From: Pseudomonas azadiae
GTDB taxonomy: Bacteria > Pseudomonadota > Gammaproteobacteria > Pseudomonadales > Pseudomonadaceae
Reading direction: 5' to 3'
DNA: 64,000 nt
Assembly: GCF_019145355.1 (NCBI RefSeq)
Contig: NZ_JAHSTY010000002.1
Location: forward strand, 620,001 to 684,000
In this document: positions 49,134-59,143 of the stretch, in pieces
Layout: every line of letters begins with the position of its first letter
Position numbering within the stretch: position 1 is the first letter of the stretch
Made by a program: the position numbers and the translations under genes
The notes under the pieces: generated by a model
Seen by the model: the letters and a program-made list of their open reading frames with translations, nothing else
What the model was told of the DNA's origin: nothing
The model's database searches: none

Positions 49134-50233
49134 TTGAGCTCCTCGATCAGTTCGCCCAGGCGCCGGCGATAGGCGTGATGGTTGAAGCGTTCCGCCCACT
49201 GCCGGCGTTGCGCGGGCGACTCTTCATCGGCGCGCTCGCCCAGGCTGATCATCAACTGCGTCAGCGCCGGGCCATCAGTGGGCGAGAAGCGCGGCGCAGA
49301 CGGCGGGGTGATTTCATCCAGCGACGTGCCGCTGGCCACCGCCACCGGGGTGCCGACGCTCAGGGCTTCGATCACCGGCAAGCCGAAGCCTTCGGCGTAC
49401 GACGGTTGCCACAGGCGCGATGCCTGGCGGTACAGCGCATGCAACTGGGCATCCGACACACCGCTCAGCGCGCGGATTCCCGGCAGTGCACGTTGGGCTT
49501 CGGGCAAATGCTCCAGGCTGCCCACCAGCACCAATTCCGGCACGGCGGGCGACTGGCGCCGCGCCTGCTGCCAGGCCTGCACCAGGAACGGCACGTTCTT
49601 GCGCAACTCGCGGGTGCCCACCAGCAGCCAATAGCGTTCGGGCAAATCGTGCGCACTGAGGTCTGCCGCCAGTTCGAAAAAACCATCGACCTGATTGGGC
49701 AGCACTCGGATCTTGCCTGCAGCCTTGGGAAACAGCCGCGCGGTTTCGTCAGCGCTGTACTGCGACGGTGTCCATACGCGGTCAGCGCTGTGTACCGCAT
49801 AAGCAATCGACAGACGATCGCTGGTCTTGTAGATGAGCGCCTTCAACCGGTTGGCGTGGTAGTTGTCCAGGGTGATCTGGAACAGGTCATGCAACAGCAC
49901 CACGCTGCGCATCCCGTGCGGCTTGGGCGGCAACGGCAGGCCCATGTTGAACGTGCTGATGTACAGGTCGATCCGCTGTTCACGCAAGGCGCGCGGCAGG
50001 AAACCGGCCTCGAAGCGCAAGCGATTGTGCGGCTGGTGCATGGCCGTTTTCGCGCAGCCCCAGTCCGGGCAGTGCGCCTGCAGGCGGCTTTCATCGCCCA
50101 GGGGCGCCACGGTGAACCGCTCAAGCTCGATGCCCGGCAGGCTGTGCAGGGCGCTTTCCAGCGCGTACACCTGGCGGCTGATGCCCGATTGCGGCGAGGT
50201 GCCGACGGTGCGGTAATCCAGGCCTACACGCAT
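49130..50233 (-). CDS. pslI: PslI, glycosyltransferase family 4
   Basis: A 367-residue cytosolic GT-B glycosyltransferase. The C-terminal donor domain has RYWLLVGTRELRKN and PSYAEGFGLPVIEALSVGTPVAVA with the E-x7-E motif. It adds one sugar to the lipid-linked Psl unit. It overlaps pslH by 10 bases and pslJ by 4. Confidence 0.87.
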   Translation of the reverse strand: MRVGLDYRTVGTSPQSGISRQVYALESALHSLPGIELERFTVAPLGDESRLQAHCPDWGCAKTAMHQPHNRLRFEAGFLPRALREQRIDLYISTFNMGLPLPPKPHGMRSVVLLHDLFQITLDNYHANRLKALIYKTSDRLSIAYAVHSADRVWTPSQYSADETARLFPKAAGKIRVLPNQVDGFFELAADLSAHDLPERYWLLVGTRELRKNVPFLVQAWQQARRQSPAVPELVLVGSLEHLPEAQRALPGIRALSGVSDAQLHALYRQASRLWQPSYAEGFGLPVIEALSVGTPVAVASGTSLDEITPPSAPRFSPTDGPALTQLMISLGERADEESPAQRRQWAERFNHHAYRRRLGELIEELK

Positions 50234-51441
50234 GCGGGCTCCTTTTGATTCAACGGTGAAAGGGTCGCGTATACCTGCTCAAGCTGGCTGGCGGCAACGC
50301 TCCAGTCATGGGCGCGACGCACATAGGCGCGGCCCGCTTCACCCATGGGCGCGGCGGCGTCGGGGAACTGCAACAGGCGCACCACGGCGTCCGCCAGGCT
50401 CGTGGCGGTTTGTCCGCCAAGGTAGTCCAGGCCTTCCACCAGGTCCAACCCCGATACGCCTTGCTCGGTACTCGCCAGCGGCAGGCCGGCCGCCAGCGCT
50501 TCCAGCACCTTGAGCTTGGAACCGCCGCCATGGCGCAGCGGCGCCAGGAACACTGCACAGCTTGATTGCAGGTCCAGCAGGTCCGGCACAAAACCTTGCC
50601 ATTCAATGCGCGGGTCCTGCCAGCGCTCGCGCCAACGGACGGGCATGCCGAAACCACACACGCTCATGCGCGCATCCGGGCAGCGCTCCCAAACCTTGGG
50701 CAGGATCTCATCCAGGGCCCATTCGATGGCGTCCACATTCGGCGCGTATTCATAATTACCCAGGAACAGCACGCGCCGCGTCGACGGGTCGGGACGGGCC
50801 GCAGCGAAGTGGTCGCAATCCACGCCGTTGACCACCACCGACACGGGTTTGCCGGCGATCTTTGCCAACACCTGTGCGTCGCTCTGGGTCACCGCCACCA
50901 CTTGGGTGGCCTGGTGCATCACCCGGCGCTCCCAGCGGGCGTAGCGCCATTGATCGTAGCGAATGAACGGCAGCGCCCAGTTCGGCAACCGGTCGTAGGT
51001 TGCAGCGCCAAGGGCTGATTCGACGTTGTGTTCAGTCAGCACAAAGGCTTGGGATTTACGTGCCAGCGCAGCTTCGTACGGCTGGAAACTGTAGCTGTGT
51101 TCGATCTGCACCACGTCCCACTGCTCACCCAGCAACCAGTCGAAGGTTTCCTGCAATTGGCCCGACAGGCCATTTACGCTGGCGAGCAGCGGGTAGGGCG
51201 CAAACAGCCCGGCCAGCAGGGTCGTGACGCTGCGCAGTGGGCGGCGCGGCAGGACGATCAACTGTTCGAGAAACGCCTCCAGCACCTGGCGGTCTACCGG
51301 TGACATCGGGTGCTTGTCATGCAGCAGCAACGTGATCCGATGCCCCCGCGCGGCCAGGCTGCGCAGCAGGTGGAACTGGCGCGTCTTGCCGCCGCTGGTG
51401 GCGGGCCAGGGTGAGTAGGGCAGGATCCATAAAATGCGCAT
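50224..51441 (-). CDS. pslH: PslH, glycosyltransferase family 4
   Basis: A 405-residue GT-B glycosyltransferase starting MRILWILPYSPWPATSGGKTRQ. The donor site is in VFLAPLRHGGGSKLKVLEALAAGLPLAS. The start at 51441 is eight bases after the pslG stop; a long open frame upstream lies over pslG and is ignored. Confidence 0.88.
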   Translation of the reverse strand: MRILWILPYSPWPATSGGKTRQFHLLRSLAARGHRITLLLHDKHPMSPVDRQVLEAFLEQLIVLPRRPLRSVTTLLAGLFAPYPLLASVNGLSGQLQETFDWLLGEQWDVVQIEHSYSFQPYEAALARKSQAFVLTEHNVESALGAATYDRLPNWALPFIRYDQWRYARWERRVMHQATQVVAVTQSDAQVLAKIAGKPVSVVVNGVDCDHFAAARPDPSTRRVLFLGNYEYAPNVDAIEWALDEILPKVWERCPDARMSVCGFGMPVRWRERWQDPRIEWQGFVPDLLDLQSSCAVFLAPLRHGGGSKLKVLEALAAGLPLASTEQGVSGLDLVEGLDYLGGQTATSLADAVVRLLQFPDAAAPMGEAGRAYVRRAHDWSVAASQLEQVYATLSPLNQKEPACV

Positions 51442-51449
51442 GGCAGGCC

Positions 51450-52778
51450 TCAGTCCCATAACAGAATTTGCAGGTTCGATTTGACCGGTACGCTCAGGCC
51501 GTGGGTGCCGCTCACCGGGGTTTGCGTGCCGCGCAGCGGGTCGTACAGGGTGGCGCTGGCCAGGCCTGGCAAGTGCGCGCTGCCGCCTTCGGCCGACCAG
51601 AAGAACCACAGTTTGCGGCCGTCGGCGCGGGTCCAGCCGATGCTGAACAGGCCGTCGGGCAACTGGTCGGCCTCAGGTGGATCGCCGGGCGTGAGCTGTG
51701 GCCCGCTGACCTCGAGGAAGTTTTTCAGCGCGGTGTAGGCGGGCTTGGGGTTGGCGTCGATATCGAGCAAGCCGTATGACTGGTCGCGCACACTGGCGCG
51801 CTGGTCGAGGTCGCTCAAGGTGAACAGGAAAATCTTGTCGTAATCCATCGCACTCATCAGCGCTACGCGCCGCACGATGTAATCGGCCTGGCCTTGCAGG
51901 GTGATGATGTCCTGCGCGTCCTTGGGGCCGGTGTAGGTCGACCAGCCCCACTCGGTGCTCCACAGGGTGCGTACGCCGCCGTTGCGCAGGGCCTGGTTGA
52001 GCTGGGTAGTCTTGGCGATGAAATCCAGGTTGGCCGGGTCGTTGCCTTCGGGCAACTGGGTGTAGGGGTGGTAGGAAATGACTGTGTTCAGGCGGGCCAC
52101 GCCGAGTGCGCCCAAGGCATCGAACATGGTCTGTCCGTTGGGCATCTCGCTGAAGAAGGCCATGCCCGCGGCGACCACCGGTTTATCCGGGTTCACCGCG
52201 CGCAGTGCGCTGGCCGTGGTGCTGAGCAGCGCGGCGAAGCCGGCCGGGTCTGCGACCGGGCGCCAGAAGCCCAGCAGGTTCGGCTCGTTCCACACCTGCC
52301 ACGCGTCAACGCTGGGGTAGCGCTGGGACAGCAGTGCCATACGGTTGGCGAACACCGCCGGGTCCTTGGGCGGATACTGATCCTGATAAGGCGCACCCGG
52401 CGGTGCGGTGGTGGCGAAGGGCGCCGAGCCCACCAGGTAGAACACCGACTTGAGCTGGTTGTCCTGCAACTTGCCGACCAATTGGTCCAGGGTGGCGACC
52501 TGGTAGTGGTGCTCGGCCGGCTCCAGCTGATCCCAGTGCAGGTCCAGGCGTACCCACTGCAGGCCCAAGGCCTTGAGGCGGTCGATCTGCATCTGATAAC
52601 GCGCGGGGCTGAACCACAGGAACTGCGCATTCACCCCCAGAAAATCCTTCCACACCACGACCTTGCTGCCCTTGAGCACATGGTTCTCGGCGTCGGCCGG
52701 GCGGCCCCAGAAGAACGCCGTCAGGCCCAGAGCCGCGACCACGGCAACGCTGGCGAGGTAGGTTCGTTTACGTGCCAT
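51450..52778 (-). CDS. pslG: PslG, GH39-like endo-glycosidase
   Basis: A 442-residue glycoside hydrolase with one N-terminal hydrophobic segment (TYLASVAVVAALGLTAFFWG) that anchors or exports it. The TIM barrel has the acid/base Glu in DAWQVWNEPNLLGF and the nucleophile Glu in TLWSTEWGWSTY, as in P. aeruginosa PslG, which cuts Psl in the periplasm. A small beta domain follows. It overlaps pslF by 11 bases. Confidence 0.9.
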   Translation of the reverse strand: MARKRTYLASVAVVAALGLTAFFWGRPADAENHVLKGSKVVVWKDFLGVNAQFLWFSPARYQMQIDRLKALGLQWVRLDLHWDQLEPAEHHYQVATLDQLVGKLQDNQLKSVFYLVGSAPFATTAPPGAPYQDQYPPKDPAVFANRMALLSQRYPSVDAWQVWNEPNLLGFWRPVADPAGFAALLSTTASALRAVNPDKPVVAAGMAFFSEMPNGQTMFDALGALGVARLNTVISYHPYTQLPEGNDPANLDFIAKTTQLNQALRNGGVRTLWSTEWGWSTYTGPKDAQDIITLQGQADYIVRRVALMSAMDYDKIFLFTLSDLDQRASVRDQSYGLLDIDANPKPAYTALKNFLEVSGPQLTPGDPPEADQLPDGLFSIGWTRADGRKLWFFWSAEGGSAHLPGLASATLYDPLRGTQTPVSGTHGLSVPVKSNLQILLWD

Positions 52779-53958
52779 AAGGCGCCCCCGCTATCGCTTG
52801 CTTGAAGAGCCGTTTGAACTGCTGGGCGGTCAGCGGCCATAAGCGTTCGCGGCCGATCTCCCCGGCGCGCTCGGCCCAATTGCGTGCCAACAACGGGGTG
52901 CGGGCCAGGCGCAACAGTTGCTCGCTGAGCGCTGCGACATCACCTTCGGGATAGATAGCACCGTTACCGCTGGCGACTTCCTCGGCAAACGCGCGCGCAT
53001 CCGAGGTGATCGCGCCGCGCCCGCAGGCGGCGGCCCAGGACAATGCCCCGCTGGTGCCGCGCTGGCGCCCCAGCAGGCCGAGTTTTTTCGATTCGCGATA
53101 CGGCAGCACCATCACATGGTGGGCCTGGATGGTACTGGCGATGTCAGCGGCCGGCAGGTTCAGCCGCCAGTCGATGCAATCGGCCAGGCCCAGGGAGGCG
53201 ATCTGCGCGTTCAGCTGCTCCAGGTAGTTACCGCCCGCGCCAAACGCCATTTCCGCGGCGGTACCGCCGGCCAGGGTCAGGCGCACGCGGCCGCGCAATT
53301 CAGGGGCTTGCTCGAACACGTTTGCCAGGGCCTGCACCAGGTCTTCGATGCCTTTGCCGCGGTAGATGAAACCGAAGTACAGCAGGTGCAGAGTGTCGAG
53401 TGACGGCAGCGGCGCCGATGCAATGTCCAGGTTGGCGTGGTTGATAACCGCCACTTTGTCGGCGGTCAGTTGCATGCGTTGGCGCAGGCAGTCAGCGCCA
53501 AGGCGGGTGAGGGTTATCAGCCGGGTCAGCCCCTTGGCGACCTGGCGTTCCTCGCGCAAGGTCAGCGGATCGGCCAGCACCACAGCCGCCTGGGGCAGCG
53601 GGCCAGGCAGGCGTTCGAGCAGGTTCAGCGGAAACGGCAGATGTTCACGCCGCCACACGATGCGCTCGGGGTCATGCACGGTGGCGGTCAGCGGCAGTCG
53701 GGGGTAAGCCTTGCGCAGTTCACGCAAGGCCAGGAATTCCGCCAGCCGTCCACCACCCAACTCGGCGTGCACCAGGTCCACGGCGTGCCAATCGAAAGCG
53801 CCGATGGCCCGCGTGATCGCCTCGGAGTTGCCTGCCACCCCGGCTAACGGCGTCAGCACCGTCACGCCCAGTTGTTCCAGCGCCGAGCGGAAATGGTTCG
53901 CGTAGTCGGCGATCCCGTTTTTTTCCGGCGGCAGGGGGGCGAGCAGGGCGATGCGCAT
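52768..53958 (-). CDS. pslF: PslF, glycosyltransferase family 4
   Basis: A 396-residue GT-B glycosyltransferase starting MRIALLAPLPPEKNGIADYA, with TVHDPERIVWRREHLPFPLN and LYFGFIYRGKGIEDLVQAL. Its ATG shares one base with the pslE stop (TGATG). It contributes one sugar of the Psl repeat. Confidence 0.87.
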   Translation of the reverse strand: MRIALLAPLPPEKNGIADYANHFRSALEQLGVTVLTPLAGVAGNSEAITRAIGAFDWHAVDLVHAELGGGRLAEFLALRELRKAYPRLPLTATVHDPERIVWRREHLPFPLNLLERLPGPLPQAAVVLADPLTLREERQVAKGLTRLITLTRLGADCLRQRMQLTADKVAVINHANLDIASAPLPSLDTLHLLYFGFIYRGKGIEDLVQALANVFEQAPELRGRVRLTLAGGTAAEMAFGAGGNYLEQLNAQIASLGLADCIDWRLNLPAADIASTIQAHHVMVLPYRESKKLGLLGRQRGTSGALSWAAACGRGAITSDARAFAEEVASGNGAIYPEGDVAALSEQLLRLARTPLLARNWAERAGEIGRERLWPLTAQQFKRLFKQAIAGAPYGT

Positions 53959-55949
53959 CAGAACGCCCCCCGGTATTTGCCGATGGTCTGCAGTACTTTG
54001 CTCGGCACTTCGAACTTGCGACGGTTGATGATGATGCCGTCCACCTTGCCGAACGCCGTGTTGAGGATCGACAGCGCATGCTCCACCACCGGCACGGTAC
54101 TTTTGCGCGCTTCCACCACCAGCCCGATCAGGTCGGCGCGGCGCAGCGCAACAAACGCGTCGCGATTGGCCAGCAGGGCCGACGCATCCAGCAGCACCAC
54201 TTCGCCGGGTGCCGCAGGTTCCAGCCCGCCGACCCGCACGTTTACACCGTTCTCATGCAGCAATTGACGCAACTGCTCCACTACAAAGGTCACGCCTTCG
54301 CCGTGGCGTGCCGAGGTCAGGCCCAGCGTCAGGCCCTGCTCGGCGATACGAGCGGGCTGCAGCAGGCTGTACAGCCGGTAGATACTCGCATTGAAGGCGT
54401 TGGCGCTTTGCGCGGTGCGGGTGTCCAGCTCCGGCAGGGTGGTCCACAGTGGCAGGCCGAACTTGCGCTCCACCAGGCCACCGTCATGAATACGCTGGTC
54501 GAGCAGGTAGCACAGGTAGATCACCAGCAGGCCGACAACGATGGCGAACGGCACCGCCAATATCAGCATCACCAAGGTTTTGGGGAAGATGCGGCCCGGG
54601 TTCAAGGTGGCTTCTTCGATCACGGCGATGTTGCTGATCTGGCTGTTGTCCAGTTCACGGTCAATGCGCGATTTTTCCAGGTTGTCGACGTACAACGCAT
54701 AGTTGCGCTCGGTGGTGTTCAGCTCGCGAGAAAGGCGCGTCAGCTCCGGTTCTATTTCCAGGGCTTCCTTGCGCTGCGCTTCCAGGTTCACCAATTGTTT
54801 CTGCTGCTGCACAAGCTGGGTGCGCAGCGCCAGGTTGTTGCTGGTTTCATCCAGCAGCACACGTTGCAAGTGGATTTCCAGGGTGTTCGGCGCACGGTTT
54901 TCCGAGGCCTGCACCGTGTTGCTCTCGTTGGCGACCTGGACCTGCATGGCACGAATCGACGCATCCAGGGCTTTGACCGGCGGCGCATTGTCGGTGTAGG
55001 TGCGCATCATGTCGGCCTTTTCCAGCAGCTTCTGGTTCAGCAGGCGACGCAAATCCTGCTGCTGCGGGTTCAGCGCGATCTGGCGCACCGTGGTGACTTC
55101 CTTCGGCTGGCCTTTGAGTTGGGTGCGCGTGCTCTGGATGGCGCTGTCGGACGAGGCGATCAGGCGCGTGGTGTTGAAGGTCTCGCCGCGCAGCACGTTG
55201 ATGCGCTCGGACAAGTCTTCCAGGCGGTCGGTGATGCTCGCCGCGCCGATCTCGTTCAGGTGCGTGAGGATCTGCTCCTTGTAGCTCTTGATCTCGGTGG
55301 CGCTGTTGGCCACTTGGCCCTCGTAGAAGGCATACAGACTCTTGCGCCCCAGGGCCTGGGTGCGCTCGTCGATGTAGGTTTCGACCCAATCCTTGACCAC
55401 GGCCTGGGCCATTTGCGGGTCGCCCCACGTGAAGCTGATGTCCATTACCGTGGAGCCGGCGGCGTGGCTCACTTCAAAGTTCTTTTCCAGGGCGGCGGCA
55501 AGGCGTTCCACCGGGGTGGTTTTTTCAACCACGCCGACGGTTTCCAGCACTACGCGAATACCGTCGAACACCGCGCCCACGCCGCTCTTCACGTAGTATT
55601 TGGTGCGCTTCCAGAAGCCTTCCGGCGGCGGCGCGTTATCGATCACTTCCAGATAGTGCTCGGCCACCGCGCGTACAATTGGGCGACCGGTGAGCAGGCG
55701 CTCTTCGTCGACAATCGGGTCACGCTGGGTGCTGGGCATCACCAGCGCCTGGCGGTTGCTGATCTCGATCGGCAAGGTCGAATCACGCCCCGGCTTGACC
55801 AGCAGGCGCGCGGTGGATTCGTACTTAGCCGGTAGCAGGAACGCCCCCAGCAGGATGATCACCAGCGCGGCAATCGCCGCCAGCTTGAATTCCTGGCGGA
55901 AGATGAAGAACAGACGCAGCAGATCACGAAAAGAACGGATCTCGATCAT
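53958..55949 (-). CDS. pslE: PslE, Wzz/Wzc-like chain-length protein with degenerate kinase region
   Basis: A 663-residue inner-membrane co-polymerase. An N-terminal Wzz domain begins with a span (LAAIAALVIILLGAFLLP); a long periplasmic coiled coil (about 200-440) and a second span (FPKTLVMLILAVPFAIVVGLLVIYLCYLL) follow. The cytosolic part resembles a bacterial tyrosine kinase, but the Walker A site reads SARHGEGVTFVV, lacking the Lys, and there is no Tyr-rich tail. It is therefore probably inactive as a kinase. It works with PslD in export. Confidence 0.9.
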   Translation of the reverse strand: MIEIRSFRDLLRLFFIFRQEFKLAAIAALVIILLGAFLLPAKYESTARLLVKPGRDSTLPIEISNRQALVMPSTQRDPIVDEERLLTGRPIVRAVAEHYLEVIDNAPPPEGFWKRTKYYVKSGVGAVFDGIRVVLETVGVVEKTTPVERLAAALEKNFEVSHAAGSTVMDISFTWGDPQMAQAVVKDWVETYIDERTQALGRKSLYAFYEGQVANSATEIKSYKEQILTHLNEIGAASITDRLEDLSERINVLRGETFNTTRLIASSDSAIQSTRTQLKGQPKEVTTVRQIALNPQQQDLRRLLNQKLLEKADMMRTYTDNAPPVKALDASIRAMQVQVANESNTVQASENRAPNTLEIHLQRVLLDETSNNLALRTQLVQQQKQLVNLEAQRKEALEIEPELTRLSRELNTTERNYALYVDNLEKSRIDRELDNSQISNIAVIEEATLNPGRIFPKTLVMLILAVPFAIVVGLLVIYLCYLLDQRIHDGGLVERKFGLPLWTTLPELDTRTAQSANAFNASIYRLYSLLQPARIAEQGLTLGLTSARHGEGVTFVVEQLRQLLHENGVNVRVGGLEPAAPGEVVLLDASALLANRDAFVALRRADLIGLVVEARKSTVPVVEHALSILNTAFGKVDGIIINRRKFEVPSKVLQTIGKYRGAF

Positions 55950-55963
55950 GGGATGTCGCTCCT

Positions 55964-56740
55964 TTAATTGGTGCCGCCGCTGGTGCGGGTGTAGTTGTAG
56001 CCAACCCCGATGGACTTGGTGAAGGGGATCAGTTGGTTCAGGTAGGTATCCACGCCCTGGATACGTTCGCCGACGTTGGATTTGGGCACGAACACCACGT
56101 CACCGCGCTGCAGGCGCACGGGTTTGCGCCCGTTGGCGCCGGTCTTGAGCAACTGGCTGAAGTCCAGGAAGTAAGCGCGATAGGCGCCCTGGGCGTCTTC
56201 GCGCAGCAGCGCGACCATGCTGGCGTTACCGGCCGGGCTGACCCCGCCGGCGCCAATAATCGCCTGCTCCAGCGTGTTGGCCGTGGCGATCTGCACCGCC
56301 GTCGGGTTGTTCACCGCGCCGCCCACGATCACCGAGTTGGCCGGTGCCTGGTTGATGTTCACCGTCACACGCGGTTCGCGGTAGACCGGCGCGAGCTTGT
56401 TGCTCAGCTCCGTCGCCAGTTCCGAAGGCTGGCGACCGGCCACCTGGATCGGTCCCAGGAACGGGTAGTTGATCATCCCGTCGGTCTGCACCGTGTACAG
56501 GGTCAGCTCGTAGATGGTGCTGACGTTGAACGCCGACAGCGTCGGCATCTCACCGGCGTCGCGCACGATGCGCAACTGGTCGCCCACGCGGATGCGCTCC
56601 ACCGCCGGCGGCAACTGGGCCAACTGGTCGAGGGCGCGTTTGCCTTCTTCGACGGTCTTGCCGTCCGGCGGGACGATGCGCGCCGGCGTATTGCAGGCGG
56701 CCAGGGCCATCATGGCCACGACGAGCAGGGTTCGTTTCAT
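55964..56740 (-). CDS. pslD: PslD, Wza-type polysaccharide export lipoprotein
   Basis: A 258-residue outer-membrane or periplasmic export protein. The lipoprotein signal is MKRTLLVVAMMALAAC. The Poly_export (BexD/CtrA/VexA) domain and a SLBB-type domain follow (RVGDQLRIVRDAGEMP, GMINYPFLGPIQVAGRQPSELA, QRGDVVFVPKSNVGE). ATG 56740 was chosen by the lipobox; two earlier in-frame ATGs exist. It is 14 bases before pslE. Confidence 0.88.
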   Translation of the reverse strand: MKRTLLVVAMMALAACNTPARIVPPDGKTVEEGKRALDQLAQLPPAVERIRVGDQLRIVRDAGEMPTLSAFNVSTIYELTLYTVQTDGMINYPFLGPIQVAGRQPSELATELSNKLAPVYREPRVTVNINQAPANSVIVGGAVNNPTAVQIATANTLEQAIIGAGGVSPAGNASMVALLREDAQGAYRAYFLDFSQLLKTGANGRKPVRLQRGDVVFVPKSNVGERIQGVDTYLNQLIPFTKSIGVGYNYTRTSGGTN

Positions 56741-56769
56741 CAAGGGGGGCTTCCTGTGGGTCATGATGC

Positions 56770-57681
56770 TCACTTCCAATAACCGGGAAACATGCTGATA
56801 CGCCGCTTCAGGCCCAACGGCAGCCGACGCTCCAGATGGCCCAGCCGATAGCCGAGCAGTTTGAAGGCGCTGCGCACCAGCACTTCGGGAACGCGGTGCA
56901 AGGCGCCGGCCTTGCGCAGCGCGGCGAGTTCAGCCAGCACGTAGCGCTTGCCTTCGCCACCCGCGTCGCCAAAGGCCTGCTTGATCCACGGCTCGCGGCC
57001 GTAGAACACGCCAATGTCGAAGTAGCGGTGAAACTCATCCATGAGCTTGTAATCGTGGGAGTGATGCACCAGCGCCGTGGCGGCGTAGCGTACGTTGTAG
57101 CCTGCAAGCAGCATGCGCGCCGCGACAAAGGCGTCTTCGCTGCCGATCACGTCCGCCGGGAAACCGCCCACCGCCTGCAGCACACTGCACCGGTACACCG
57201 AGAACGAGTCGGAACTGAAGCAGGTCTTGATCCCCAACTCCGGTGCGTCGGCCAGGCTCTTGCTGCGGCTGTGTTCCGGGTAGTTGAAGTGCCGTGATTG
57301 CGCGCCCAGCACACCGGCATCCGGGTGCGGCAGTTGGCGCCCGTAGGCGACGCCGTTGAGCGGGTCCTGCTGCAACTCGGCGAGCAGGTTGGCGAAGGTT
57401 TGCGCGGTGGCGGGAATCGCGTCCTGGGTCATCACGATCAGCGCGTCGCCGCCCACCTGTTCGCTGGCCCAGCGCCGGGTGCCGCCATGGTTGAAATCGC
57501 GCGCGTCGATCACCTCGACCCGTGCGCCGAACTCACGAAAGCGCGCCACGGTGTCATCGCTGGAGGCGCTGTCCACCACCAGCATCTCGTCAGGTTGCAG
57601 GGTTTGCATCTTCAGCGCCGGCAGCAGGCGCGCCAGGTGGCTGGATGCGTTACGGGTCGGGATGATCAGGGACGTGCGCAT
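56770..57681 (-). CDS. pslC: PslC, glycosyltransferase family 2
   Basis: A 303-residue GT-A glycosyltransferase. The nucleotide-sugar site is SLIIPTRNAS, DEMLVVDSASSDDTV and LIVMTQDAIP. It resembles rhamnosyl-type GT2 enzymes. It begins one base after the pslB stop. Confidence 0.88.
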   Translation of the reverse strand: MRTSLIIPTRNASSHLARLLPALKMQTLQPDEMLVVDSASSDDTVARFREFGARVEVIDARDFNHGGTRRWASEQVGGDALIVMTQDAIPATAQTFANLLAELQQDPLNGVAYGRQLPHPDAGVLGAQSRHFNYPEHSRSKSLADAPELGIKTCFSSDSFSVYRCSVLQAVGGFPADVIGSEDAFVAARMLLAGYNVRYAATALVHHSHDYKLMDEFHRYFDIGVFYGREPWIKQAFGDAGGEGKRYVLAELAALRKAGALHRVPEVLVRSAFKLLGYRLGHLERRLPLGLKRRISMFPGYWK

Positions 57682-57682
57682 A

Positions 57683-59143
57683 TTATTTCTTCACTTCAGC
57701 CGGCGCGCGGCCATAAATGTCGTCGAAGCGCACGATGTCGTCCTCGCCCAGGTACTCGCCGCTCTGCACCTCGATCATCACCAGGTCGATGATGCCGGGG
57801 TTAGTCAGGCGGTGTTTGTGCCCGGCGGGGATATAAGTGGACTCGTTGGCGTTGATCAAAAAATCGCGCTCGCCATTGGTGATCTGCGCCGCGCCGCTGA
57901 CCACCACCCAGTGTTCGCTGCGGTGGTGGTGCATCTGCAGCGACAGCGACGCCTGGGGCTTGACCACGATGCGCTTGATCTTGAAGCGGCTGCTTTCCTC
58001 CAGCACGGTATAGGTGCCCCATGGCCGGGTGACGGTGCGGTGCAGGCTGTACGCCGGGTGGTTCTGGCGCTTTAGCTCGGCAACGATGTAGCGCACATCC
58101 TGGCTGCGATGGGCGTCGGCGATGAGCAGCGCGTCGGGGGTGTCGACGATGATCAGGTCACGCACACCCACGGCGCCCAGGACGCGCTTGGGCGAGTCGA
58201 TGTAGCAGTTGTGCACGTCATGCAAGATCGCTTCGCCATTGATCTGGTTGCCATGGGCGTCGCTCGGGGTGAGCTGGCGCAGGGCCTCCCACGAGCCGAT
58301 GTCGCTCCAGCCAATGTCGCAGGGCACCACGGCGACTTGCTTGGACTTTTCCATCAAGGCCACGTCGATGGAAATATCCGGTGCGCTGCCGAAGGCGTCC
58401 GCGTCCAGTTCGCGCTGGCGCGAGGTTTTATTCTGCAGGCTCTGGCTGTGGTCCAGCGCGGCCCGGGCGGCGTCCAGCACGTCGGGCGCGTGGGTGGCCA
58501 GCTCGTCGACCAGGGTGCTGGCCTTGAAGCAGAACATGCCGGCATTCCACAGGTGCTGGCCGCCGTCGAGGTAGCTTTGGGCGGTGGCCAGGTCGGGCTT
58601 TTCGACGAAGCGCTTGACCCGGTTGCCCGTGCCCAGCTTTTCGCCTTGCTCAATGTAGCCAAAGCCGGTTTCCGGGTGGTCGGGCTGGATGCCGAAGGTC
58701 ACCAGGTAGCCGGCTTCGGCCAGTTCACGGGCCTGGGAGACGGCCTCGGCGAACGCCACCTCATTGAGGATCAAGTGGTCGGCGGGCATCACCAGCAACT
58801 GGGCGTCGCCGCCGAAATGTTCCTGCACATGCAGCGCCGCCACGGCTATTGCCGCTGCGGTGTTGCGTCCGAACGGTTCCAGCAGCAGGTCCAGGGGCAG
58901 GTGGGGCTTGTTGACCAGGCGGTAGTCATCCAGGGTGCGGAACAGCAGGTCGCGGTTGGTCACCGTCAACACGCTTTGCACCCCGGGCAGCTTGGCGGCG
59001 CGCTGGAAGGTTTTTTGCAGCAGGCTCACGCCGTCGCGCATGCGCATGAACGGCTTGGGCATGTTCTGCCGAGACACCGGCCACAGCCGCGTGCCCGAAC
59101 CACCGGAAATGATGCAGGGAATCAATCCGTTGAGTGTGTTCAT
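57683..59143 (-). CDS. pslB: PslB, mannose-1-phosphate guanylyltransferase/phosphomannose isomerase
   Basis: A 486-residue bifunctional enzyme making GDP-mannose. The N-terminal pyrophosphorylase has IISGGSGTRLWPVSRQNMPKPF, and the C-terminal cupin isomerase has RPWGTYTVLEES and QMHHHRSEHWVVVSG with the metal His residues. NMPKPF replaces the more usual YPKQF. ATG 59143 shares a base with the pslA stop (TGATG). Confidence 0.92.
   Translation of the reverse strand: MNTLNGLIPCIISGGSGTRLWPVSRQNMPKPFMRMRDGVSLLQKTFQRAAKLPGVQSVLTVTNRDLLFRTLDDYRLVNKPHLPLDLLLEPFGRNTAAAIAVAALHVQEHFGGDAQLLVMPADHLILNEVAFAEAVSQARELAEAGYLVTFGIQPDHPETGFGYIEQGEKLGTGNRVKRFVEKPDLATAQSYLDGGQHLWNAGMFCFKASTLVDELATHAPDVLDAARAALDHSQSLQNKTSRQRELDADAFGSAPDISIDVALMEKSKQVAVVPCDIGWSDIGSWEALRQLTPSDAHGNQINGEAILHDVHNCYIDSPKRVLGAVGVRDLIIVDTPDALLIADAHRSQDVRYIVAELKRQNHPAYSLHRTVTRPWGTYTVLEESSRFKIKRIVVKPQASLSLQMHHHRSEHWVVVSGAAQITNGERDFLINANESTYIPAGHKHRLTNPGIIDLVMIEVQSGEYLGEDDIVRFDDIYGRAPAEVKK

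Noticed and set aside
54078..55835. 585-codon plus-strand frame opposite pslE
   Set aside because: Low-complexity His/Gln/Arg product typical of antisense frames; pslE is well supported.
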